Shown here piece by piece: positions 1 to 6,735 of a DNA stretch of 64,000 nucleotides (position 1 is the first letter of the stretch; each line of letters starts with the position of its first letter). Below the pieces are notes generated by a model. The model worked only from the letters and a program-made list of their open reading frames with translations. It was not told the origin of the DNA and did not search any database. The translations under genes and the position numbers were made by a program. This stretch comes from Symbiodinium natans (taxonomy: Eukaryota; Sar; Dinophyceae; Suessiales; Symbiodiniaceae): the NCBI GenBank assembly GCA_905221605.1, contig CAJNDS010002528.1, positions 185,001 through 249,000 of the forward strand, given 5' to 3'.

Positions 1-1
1 G

Positions 2-2167
2 CAGTGGCAGAAGCCAGGCGCCGTCTTTCCTGAAGGCGGGCTGGGCTCAGCCGCCACCGAGGGTTGCAAAGCCTTTAAAGCGATTAAGCGCATGATGCAG
101 AACCGCATCAATTTGGCTACCTTCGATGAGGCCTCCGCTGCGGATGGGTCGTGTCCCCTTGAGCAGATCGCGGATGCGTCGGGCATCGCGGTAGGGGGCA
201 GCGTCGTGCAGATGACGCGTGACTTGAGTCAGCTCAAAGTGCTTATGACGCACTCAAAGAGCTTGACCCCCGCGCAGCAAAACTGGCCGCCCTTGATACA
301 GGAGGCGTTTGCCCAGCTCGAGGTAAAGCGGGCGACACGCCGCATGTTTGGCTCTATTCGGACTCTGTGTTGGACAGATCATGCCAACCTTACCCGAGCG
401 CAAACGTCGGACATCGGAATGGATCCGAAACTCGTCCGGTGGGTTGCGGAAATCCTTATGGATGGGTCCGAAATAAGGAGCCTTAGCGGTCGCTCAGCGA
501 CGCTGGGTGACAGTTTTAGCCGCAATCCCAAAGATCGGGATGCGCTCCTTGCGGCGAGGACGAAAGATCTCGAGGGCCTTTCGGGCCAACTCCGAGGTTT
601 CGACCTGGACCAGTACCTCGGAGAGGGTACTGAGGGTGACGGACCCGTGCCCTGGGCGGTCGGCAACGACGCCGTCCCAGAGCCTGCGGGCCGTGTCCAG
701 GCCGCGGCTGTGCCGATGTGCGTCGTCGCAGCCCTTCCGGTGCGCGTCATGGTTGTCTTTGACTACGCGCGTTGGAAAGAGCAGGACGCAGAGCTGACTG
801 AGATCAGGCGCGTTTTTCAAGCGAGCCTCCCTGGAGTTTCTGTGGCTGTCAGGGGTTGTTGGGGTCCGTTTGAGGATACCGACGGGCTTGCCTCGCATTT
901 TGATTGCGGGGCCGGCAGGCTCGCAGGGACCAAGAAGATCAAGCGGATCAGGGTCGACTTGCTTACTTCGTGTGCCAAGGTTCTTAGGGAAGCTTCGGGG
1001 TTTCGTCCGCAGTTCCTCGTAGGACTAGGGCAAGGCGGGCTTGTCACAGCCGTCCTTAGGTGGCCTTTGGTTGTTGAGCTCACGCTCCAAGCAAGGAACC
1101 TGCAGCGCAAGGAAGCCAGGGCTGTAGGAGAGGCTTGGGCAGGCATCAAGGCTATCTGGGCGGTGCGGCCACGCCTTTGGCGCACGCAGCAAGGCCACTT
1201 GGAAGTGGCCGAGGCTTGTCCGGAACTCAAGAAGGATTTTCCGGAGCCTCCCCTGCGAGGTTTTGGGATCGTAGGGAAGCAGGCATTGGGGGCGGAGGTT
1301 CTGCGGTCCTTGAGGCTGGACGCGGTTCGTTCCATTGATGATGCCAGCATTAGAGGGATGCTGGACGAACCGTCACGACCCCTCTGGGACCATGAGGGTC
1401 TGTGCATCTGCGGCAAGCGGACCTACCTGTTTTCTCGCTGCCCCGCCTGCATCGAGAAAGAGGCAGTCGATATCTCGGTAGAGATAGCCGAGCGGGAGGA
1501 GCCCGAACCTCCGCTTGAGGGCGACCTTGAGGCCCATGAGGTGGGCCTAGAGGTCAACTCCGTCCTTGCAACTTTGGATAGGACAGGAGGTTTGGTTAGG
1601 GTTAGGTCCTCAACCATCCAGCAATGGGCGGTAGGGTTTAGGACTACGCCCAAAGATGCTCCAGTTCCCACTGCATATGGCATGCTGAGTGGGAAGATAT
1701 GGAAGAAGAGCCATTCCATGAAGCTCAGCCTCGGCTCCCAGCACAAGGATCTTTCCAAGTGGGGCGATGTGAAGCCTTACTGGACCACATGGGTGGTTAG
1801 AGAAGATGGTGCTGTGGTGGCGGGGCACAACTGCTCGCCCCTGAATGTGGTTCAGGGCGACATCGTCGTGCATTGGTCGTCAGTGGTGAACTGGCACGGC
1901 CACAGACATGTCGTGAATGAGCAGTGTGAAGTGCTCTGGAGGTCTAATGGTAAAGAGGTTGCCTTAGACCCCTCCTTCGGCAAGCTGATAGCCCTTGTGG
2001 GTAGGGTTACTCAGGTCATTGGCTGGCGGGCAACCGGAGAAGCTTCGGATCCCCGCAGTTCTACCCGGCAGGCGTCAAGGGTCCTTGCTCAATTCTCTTC
2101 GAACGAGGGCGTAGAAGGGCATTGGGCGCTATCAGTCGCGGGAAGAATGCCAATGAGTGCAAGCTGA
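2..2167 (+). CDS. Retroelement polyprotein, C-terminal part (RT connection, RNase H, accessory domains); truncated by window edge
   Basis: The frame is open from base 2, before the ATG at 92, so the left edge cuts the gene. The first ~100 codons match the RNase H-like domain of Ty3/gypsy reverse transcriptases: ADASGIAVGG carries the first catalytic Asp, LIQEAF the Glu, and WTDHANL the second Asp. It is preceded by the RT connection (AFKAIKRMMQ). RNase H would remove the RNA strand after reverse transcription. After it come a stretch with FLVGLGQGGLVTAVLRW, a Cys cluster (CICGKRTYLFSRCPAC, zinc-ribbon-like) and a tryptophan-rich region. I recall this arrangement from dinoflagellate retroelement proteins but know no function for it. 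No integrase follows. The frame stops at 2167; coding appears to continue one frame over (next entry). Confidence is high for RNase H and low for the accessory domains. Confidence 0.8.
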   Translation, partial: QWQKPGAVFPEGGLGSAATEGCKAFKAIKRMMQNRINLATFDEASAADGSCPLEQIADASGIAVGGSVVQMTRDLSQLKVLMTHSKSLTPAQQNWPPLIQEAFAQLEVKRATRRMFGSIRTLCWTDHANLTRAQTSDIGMDPKLVRWVAEILMDGSEIRSLSGRSATLGDSFSRNPKDRDALLAARTKDLEGLSGQLRGFDLDQYLGEGTEGDGPVPWAVGNDAVPEPAGRVQAAAVPMCVVAALPVRVMVVFDYARWKEQDAELTEIRRVFQASLPGVSVAVRGCWGPFEDTDGLASHFDCGAGRLAGTKKIKRIRVDLLTSCAKVLREASGFRPQFLVGLGQGGLVTAVLRWPLVVELTLQARNLQRKEARAVGEAWAGIKAIWAVRPRLWRTQQGHLEVAEACPELKKDFPEPPLRGFGIVGKQALGAEVLRSLRLDAVRSIDDASIRGMLDEPSRPLWDHEGLCICGKRTYLFSRCPACIEKEAVDISVEIAEREEPEPPLEGDLEAHEVGLEVNSVLATLDRTGGLVRVRSSTIQQWAVGFRTTPKDAPVPTAYGMLSGKIWKKSHSMKLSLGSQHKDLSKWGDVKPYWTTWVVREDGAVVAGHNCSPLNVVQGDIVVHWSSVVNWHGHRHVVNEQCEVLWRSNGKEVALDPSFGKLIALVGRVTQVIGWRATGEASDPRSSTRQASRVLAQFSSNEGVEGHWALSVAGRMPMSAS

Positions 2168-2808
2168 AGGGTAGAGTTTTGGCGTTTATGGGTGAAGAGC
2201 ACAAGGGCCCTGCAGTGGTTCTAGAGCTCGTTAGCCATAGCCCCATCCTGTGCATTTGGGACCATTCCTCAACCAAGGTCAAGGTCGAGTTTAAGGGCGG
2301 TGTTCCGTCTTTAAGCCTGATCGCGGGGGAGGACGAAAATCGTCGTGAACAGCTTGCGGTCGAGGCAAGGGACGCGGCGAACATTTCGGAGTTCCGAGTC
2401 ACGGGATCCCTTCGTACGGCGTGGTACGAGGGTCAGCGGCGCGATCCCTCATTGGCGGGCTCGATTCGCAAGCCAGAGCCGCCAATGGAGATATCCGGAG
2501 ACGGGTTGCTTGAGCGCGAGGTGACCCTCAGGACGGGTCAAACCGTCGTTGTCCCAGTGGTTCCCAACGGGGCTGCGGGCGCGAATGGGGTGAGCCCGCG
2601 GCTCTTGGCCGCAAGTTGGGAGAAACATCCTTCACTGTTCCCCAAACCCAACACAACCTTACCCTTAGCCAGGGCTTCGGAGGCGGTACTCCGAATGGAG
2701 TCTGTGAGCGCAGGACCCGCGCCTCGCTGGGCCGCGTGCAAAAACCCTAGGGATCGAGCGGTGTCCATTGCGGCATCGCAATGCCCGCAACGTCCCTCTG
2801 CTAGGTAA
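2056..2808 (+). pseudogene. Frameshifted continuation of the upstream retroelement polyprotein
   Basis: A second open frame overlaps the end of the RNase H polyprotein and reads on in another register. Residues such as GAISRGKNANECKLKGRVLA and ILCIWDHSSTKVKVEFKGG look like genuine protein rather than a shadow. The simplest reading is that one polyprotein is broken by an indel between about 2060 and 2160, although a programmed frameshift cannot be excluded. The last ~90 codons (from about 2540) overlap the antisense SWIM-finger frame and probably do not code on this strand. The first codon of the overlapping frame that could start is a TTG at 2122, which argues for continuation rather than a separate gene. 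Confidence 0.45.
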
Positions 2809-3218
2809 GCACGACAGCCACAGGCAGCTGTCTCCTCCTTGAGGTGCACCCAAACTTTATGGGTCACCCCTTTCTTAGTGCTCGCGACCTCAAACGTCGC
2901 TTCAGAGCCAAGGAGTTGAGACAGCCGCGCCTCAGGGGCCGCGGTGTTGCCATGTCGCAGATGCGCAATGCGATTGGCAACGGCACGACTCACGTACCAC
3001 AGAACAGCGCTGCACAAGATCACTACTACCAGAGTGATGGCTGTTCCGGCGACCCACACTGTCCGCCTGGCCCCATGACCGATTTCCTCGACCACGTCGG
3101 CCGAAATTGTTGCAACCGCGTGCATGGAGTCCTCGACAACATGCACAGCCCCGCGGTGCAACTGCAAGGCAATCGGCGCCGACGCTGCAGCCGTTGATGT
3201 TCCCGTTGAGGGCGTGCA
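2538..3218 (-). CDS. Retroelement protein tail with one membrane segment and a SWIM zinc finger
   Basis: The minus frame is open from 3218 to 2538 with no ATG where a start would be expected. This suggests that it continues the polyprotein upstream through a frame change near 3200. It contains one strongly hydrophobic segment (WVAGTAITLVVVILCSAVLW) followed by charged residues. Further on is CGCRAYLAEGRCGH, which fits the SWIM pattern C-x-C-x(n)-C-x-H, a zinc-binding fold found in MULE transposases and other DNA- or protein-binding proteins. The tail is low complexity. It converges on the plus-strand polyprotein at 2.5-2.8 kb. The membrane segment is odd for a retroelement and could be a chance hydrophobic run. 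Confidence 0.45.
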   Translation of the reverse strand, partial: CTPSTGTSTAAASAPIALQLHRGAVHVVEDSMHAVATISADVVEEIGHGARRTVWVAGTAITLVVVILCSAVLWYVSRAVANRIAHLRHGNTAAPEARLSQLLGSEATFEVASTKKGVTHKVWVHLKEETAACGCRAYLAEGRCGHCDAAMDTARSLGFLHAAQRGAGPALTDSIRSTASEALAKGKVVLGLGNSEGCFSQLAAKSRGLTPFAPAAPLGTTGTTTV

Positions 3219-3969
3219 TCAACCGATTGAGGAGCCCGCGACCCAGGAAAAAGGGGGTCCGCGGCGGAAGCGGAACACTTGGCGGCGGCCGGGCCGACCC
3301 GCACGGGAAGGCTGGGACCCAGCTTGTGCTTGGGCGGGGTTGGAGCGCGGCAACTATGCCCGCGGCGTAAGCGCCCCAGGCGTACCTGCCCCTCCCCTTG
3401 GGCTTGCCCTTGGCATCGGACTTGCCTCTGCCCTTCGGCTTGCCCTGGCCCTTGCCACGGGCGTCTGCCCAAGCACTCCAAGGGTCGCGGCCCTTGCCGT
3501 ACGTCGCCTCTTCGCGACGTCGTTTACCGCCCCTCTTCTTGTGTTTGTTTCTAAGAAGAGGTTGGATGGTTTCTTGGTCCATCGCACGATTGGCCAGAAG
3601 GATCTCGTACTCCAGCTCGTCCTGGCTGCTTTCGGAGCCAGAGTCCCTCTCTTCGCCACGCCGCGGATCAGGGATCCCGCGAGAGACGACCTCTGCCAAA
3701 CGGAGAGGGGTGCTGCAGCGAAAGCACAGCTGCCTGAATGAAAGATTCCATTCATAGCAGTTAGGGCACTGCCACCCTGCTATGCGGAGCGCCTCGCTGA
3801 TGTGATCATCGCGCTCCGCCTTCTCCGCCTGGCGCCGCTCTCGCTTCTTGGCGCTCTCGCTTCTTGGCGCGCTCGGCCGCCTGCGCCTCCTCGGCCGCCT
3901 GGAGGGCTTCAGCGAGTTCCTCATCGCTGAGAAGCCTCGCGGCATCCGCCCGCGCTTGTTGTTCTTCAA
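2932..3969 (-). CDS. Gag-like segment: RanBP2-type zinc finger and Lys/Gly/Arg-rich RNA-binding tail
   Basis: This minus frame has a complete RanBP2-type finger (W-x-C-P-N-C ... N ... C-F-R-C, in IAGWQCPNCYEWN and LCFRCSTP). RanBP2 fingers usually bind RNA or ubiquitin. An acidic/serine stretch follows, then repeats of GKGxGKPKGRGK, a basic RNA-binding-like tail. The first ~40 codons, upstream of SAKKRER, are a wrong-frame artefact produced by the 16-bp tandem duplication at 3837-3868: true coding enters from the neighbouring frame that starts at 4669. After about 3300 the sequence becomes proline-rich and the reading frame is uncertain. It belongs to the same polyprotein as the Tpt1 segment upstream on this strand. 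Confidence 0.5.
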   Translation of the reverse strand: MKNNKRGRMPRGFSAMRNSLKPSRRPRRRRRPSAPRSESAKKRERRQAEKAERDDHISEALRIAGWQCPNCYEWNLSFRQLCFRCSTPLRLAEVVSRGIPDPRRGEERDSGSESSQDELEYEILLANRAMDQETIQPLLRNKHKKRGGKRRREEATYGKGRDPWSAWADARGKGQGKPKGRGKSDAKGKPKGRGRYAWGAYAAGIVAALQPRPSTSWVPAFPCGSARPPPSVPLPPRTPFFLGRGLLNRLMHALNGNINGCSVGADCLAVAPRGCACCRGLHARGCNNFGRRGRGNRSWGQADSVGRRNSHHSGSSDLVQRCSVVRESCRCQSHCASATWQHRGP

Positions 3970-4669
3970 GCTCTTCGGCAGAAAACCTCCGCCTCCATTG
4001 CTCTGGCGCGGTTTGAGGGTCTACCTCCCACCACCCGATGTCGATCCCGTTGATCCATCGGCCGTCGCACGGGGCACCCGCATTCGGGCCGCCCGCGTGC
4101 GTGGTGAGGCACTGGTCCTCGGTAACCGGGTTGATGGCTTCGCAGAAGAAGCACCGCCAGCTGCCGTAGGGGTAAAGGCGGCCTTCGACGTAGGCTCGGT
4201 TGGCTGGGAGGGCGACATCGTCCGCCTCATCCGCGGTGCCTGCCTCCATCTCAACCGAGACCTCCTCGTCCTTGACAACCTCAGCTTCCTCCTCCTGTTC
4301 CTCCTTGACCAGGGGCTCTTTTTGCTCCCGGCCAACGTTGAGGTGGGACTCAGTGCGAACCTCGGCGCGCATCAAAATGACGTCAAGGCTATCCGCGGCT
4401 GGGTCGCCCGCGAAGAAGGAATCGATCTCCTGGGCATGGAGATCGTCAAGAGGCGTCACCAGGTCTGGCGAGTAATCCCGCTTGGAACGACGCTCTGCAA
4501 GGCGTTGCTGAACGTCGCTCGTCGGCGGCTCGAGGGCCCGCCCGCGCGGAGCGGCCTCCCGCGGAGGTCCATGCTCGGCCTCCTCCGTGGGCTCGCTCTT
4601 GGGCGTGGACCCTCCACCGCTACTCTCTGGAGCGGGATCCAGCTCGGGGTCATCGATTGCGATCCGTCC
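3806..4669 (-). pseudogene. Gag-like acidic segment with a partial RanBP2-like finger
   Basis: The frame opens after a stop at 4670-4672 and has no convincing start codon. It is probably the continuation of the C2H2 segment after a small indel near 4665-4675. Its first residues (GRIAIDDPELDPAPES) look like a continuation of the RIQLEDG sequence in the adjacent frame. The body is acidic and Glu-rich, then carries SWRCFFCEAINPVTEDQC, which has the first half of a RanBP2 finger but lacks a clean second Cys pair. Next is a helical Glu/Ala-rich region ending in AERAKKRER at the 16-bp duplication. It is part of the broken retroelement polyprotein. Confidence 0.5.
3837..3868. repeat. Exact 16-bp tandem duplication that shifts the gag-like frame
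   Basis: GCTCTCGCTTCTTGGC occurs at 3837-3852 and again immediately at 3853-3868. Sixteen is not a multiple of three. On the minus strand the peptide AKKRER is therefore read twice, once at the end of the frame coming from 4669 and once near the start of the frame ending at 2932. Removing one copy would restore continuity, so the duplication is the visible cause of the break. Confidence 0.9.
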
Positions 4670-5045
4670 TCAAGCTGGATTCGGTCCCCTCTCTTCAGGA
4701 GCGGGACCTTCGAGTGATCGTACCCGTTGGCTTTGTGGTACCGAATCACTCGGAGCATGGGCACCTCCCCATACCCACCGTCCTTTCCTCGGCGGAACAA
4801 CCGTCCCCGCCAGTCTTGACGAAAAGGGTCAAGAGGTGCGGACGGGCTGATCCCCAGGTTGGGCGGAAGAGAGGCGCCATGGCAGGCCGCCTGATGCAAG
4901 TGGTATTGCACCAGCGACTCGAAGGCCAGCCCGCATCCAGGAGCTGAGCATCCATAGTGGCCGTCAGCATTAGGGCGAGGCACCTCTGGGGCCGGGGCGG
5001 ACCGGACGGTCCCGCCTCTCGAAGGCATGGCGGTCCCGCACCCCC
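4456..5045 (-). pseudogene. Gag-like segment with a C2H2 zinc finger
   Basis: The minus frame contains YGCSAPGCGLAFESLVQYHL followed by a His/Cys pair, a C2H2-like finger. After it is a basic region (WRGRLFRRGKDGGYGEVPML) and RVIRYHKANGYDHSKVPLLK. An ATG is present at 5028, but the coding sense appears to come from the Tpt1 frame upstream, switching at a C5G5 homopolymer run (5041-5050) where a one-base indel would explain the change. The useful part ends near 4670, beyond which the next frame takes over. The role would be nucleic-acid binding by a gag-like protein, inferred from the finger alone. Confidence 0.5.
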
Positions 5046-6497
5046 GGGGGCATCCTGACCATCGTCAGACACCTCTTCCCCGTCGGCGCCTTCCCCGGCC
5101 GCCCGATTCTCTCCCCCACGGCGCAGAGTTTTGAGGGACTCCTCACGCTTGGTGATCTTTTCTAACTTCACCATCGCGGTTCCCGCCACCTCCAGTATTT
5201 TCGACTGGAGTTTCTGCGCTCTCAGAAGAGCTTCGGACCGCGCGAGGTACTCCTTCGCGCTGCTGACCACCGATTGGCCAAGTTCGAGGACTCCTTCCTC
5301 TATGCTCTCGGCCTGGGCCCCACCAGCGGGCTCTTCGTCCTCCTTCACCTTGACCGCGGCTTGGGGCGCCCGCGTGTCGGGAAGATCCGAGCTGGAACTA
5401 TCTTCCTCGACACCTTCAGCTTCTTGGGCTGCCTCTTCCTCGAGCGAGTCTTCGGCCTCGAGGACATTGGGGCCAGGGACGTTGCGCCTAGGGTACACCT
5501 TGGGCTTCGCTGGAACGATCGAAGTCTTAGGAGCCCCTGAAGCACGCCCTTTGGCCTTAGGCGCGGCCTTAGGAGGGGTAACAGGTTGGGCGGCCCCCGC
5601 GGCCATGACACGGCCCGCAGGGGCCAGCACAACCGTCGAGGAGCTCGCCGCGCCACTGCTGGCCGCAGCAGCTTGGGACGCTTGGACCGTGCCCAGTTTC
5701 GGTCCTCGCCCCAACGGCGGGTGGGGGCCCGCACTGGTGTCGCCTAAACTCCTTAGGTCGACATGCTGGATCAACCGATCCACTTCTAACTCAGCTATTA
5801 AGACTGAGTAAACAGGTGAGCCTTTGGGGAGTGCCCAGATGCGGGAGATGCCGGTGGCTCTAATCTGGCCAGTGAGAGCCACCCCATCTGCTCCCGCATA
5901 GATAGGCACTCCGGCGTCCCGCAGGACCGCCAACCGGACCTCGACTATGCAAGTCGATCCGCGGCGGAACCCGCGTCTCCCGTCCTCCCACTGCGTGGGG
6001 CAGTGCCCTAGGACGTAGTGCACCCCGAGGCGGCCTCCCGGCCCGCCGCCGGGGATCAAGCCATTCTGAATCAGGCTTGGCACGACATGCAGGTCCGTGC
6101 CGTGCCACATGGCCGGGCCATACCGATATATAAGATCGTTGATGGCGGTCTCACTTAGGCCCTCCATCATGAACCCCATAGGATGGCCGCAATCGGCCGA
6201 GTGGCCTTGAAAGGCACGCAAGAAGCCAGCGTGCGAGGTATCCAACCTCGGTTTCCGCTGGTTGGCGTCATGCGCGACCGCCTGGTTGTACTGGTTGATG
6301 GTGATGCCGAGTTGTTCGATCAACTCATCAACCGGGTAGAGGCCGCCCGGACCGAACCGGCCTCTACAACCAGCTTCGCCGTGCCGCATGCATCGGACTA
6401 GCATACGCTGCACGTCGTCGATCGTGGGCGGGCCCTTTCGGCCTTTAGGGCCTGGACTCTTGCTCTTGCCCCTGCCCTTCGACCCTCCTCCACCCAT
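4746..6497 (-). CDS. Retroelement gag-like polyprotein with Tpt1/KptA RNA 2'-phosphotransferase domain
   Basis: From the ATG at 6497 the protein opens with a Gly/Lys-rich leader (about residues 1-25). It then matches Tpt1/KptA (Pfam PTS_2-RNA), the NAD+-dependent enzyme that removes the internal 2'-phosphate left by tRNA ligation, along its length. Visible are the N-terminal helix domain with RMLVRCMRH (Arg38-His39) and LYPVDELIEQLG; the lobe entry FLRAFQGHS (Arg94); HGT at 132-134; RLGVH near 156-160; a basic GRRGFRRG at about 173-180; and VPIYAGADGVALTG. The family's Arg-His-Arg-Arg catalytic set therefore looks present. Residues about 260-460 are Ala/Pro/Glu-rich with a coiled coil. The frame degrades after about 5045, where coding moves to the adjacent frame. 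The zinc fingers and KGRG tail downstream, and the integrase/RT frame upstream, place it in a retroelement. Confidence 0.72.
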   Translation of the reverse strand: MGGGGSKGRGKSKSPGPKGRKGPPTIDDVQRMLVRCMRHGEAGCRGRFGPGGLYPVDELIEQLGITINQYNQAVAHDANQRKPRLDTSHAGFLRAFQGHSADCGHPMGFMMEGLSETAINDLIYRYGPAMWHGTDLHVVPSLIQNGLIPGGGPGGRLGVHYVLGHCPTQWEDGRRGFRRGSTCIVEVRLAVLRDAGVPIYAGADGVALTGQIRATGISRIWALPKGSPVYSVLIAELEVDRLIQHVDLRSLGDTSAGPHPPLGRGPKLGTVQASQAAAASSGAASSSTVVLAPAGRVMAAGAAQPVTPPKAAPKAKGRASGAPKTSIVPAKPKVYPRRNVPGPNVLEAEDSLEEEAAQEAEGVEEDSSSSDLPDTRAPQAAVKVKEDEEPAGGAQAESIEEGVLELGQSVVSSAKEYLARSEALLRAQKLQSKILEVAGTAMVKLEKITKREESLKTLRRGGENRAAGEGADGEEVSDDGQDAPGGAGPPCLREAGPSGPPRPQRCLALMLTATMDAQLLDAGWPSSRWCNTTCIRRPAMAPLFRPTWGSARPHLLTLFVKTGGDGCSAEERTVGMGRCPCSE

Positions 6498-6549
6498 CGC
6501 GGCACTGAGGCCCGCGGCTTTGCTGGACCTCCGATGGGCGAGGAAAACC

Positions 6550-6735
6550 TGACGCGCCCTTGAGCGGCCAGGACACGGCCCGCTGCAAGGGGCCGGTGTG
6601 CAGTAGTGGTAGGCAGCCGCTCCCACGCGGCCAGGGCACGGCCCGCAGCGGGGCCTTGTGGTTGACCACGAAGGTCCGGGCGACCGATCGGTCGCTCCCG
6701 CGCGGTCTGGTCACGACCCGCAGCGGGGCGCAGTG
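6550..6735. repeat. Three imperfect ~70-bp direct repeats upstream of the Tpt1 polyprotein
   Basis: Three related blocks begin near 6564, 6629 and 6702, each with a GCGGCCAGG-CACG-CCCGC-like core followed by GC(A/T)G(A/C)(A/G)GGGG. Two are preceded by GCTCC. On the minus strand they lie 5' of the ATG at 6497, where an untranslated leader or terminal repeat of the element would be. The third block holds GGTCACGACCCGC (6709-6721), which recurs inverted at 10609-10621 beside the PLD gene. Confidence 0.5.

Noticed and set aside
3848-4717. 289-codon plus-strand open frame
   Set aside because: Leu/Arg-rich antisense shadow of the acidic gag-like frame on the minus strand; no motif.
5131-5811. 226-codon plus-strand open frame
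   Set aside because: Ser/Ala-rich shadow of the low-complexity middle of the Tpt1 polyprotein.
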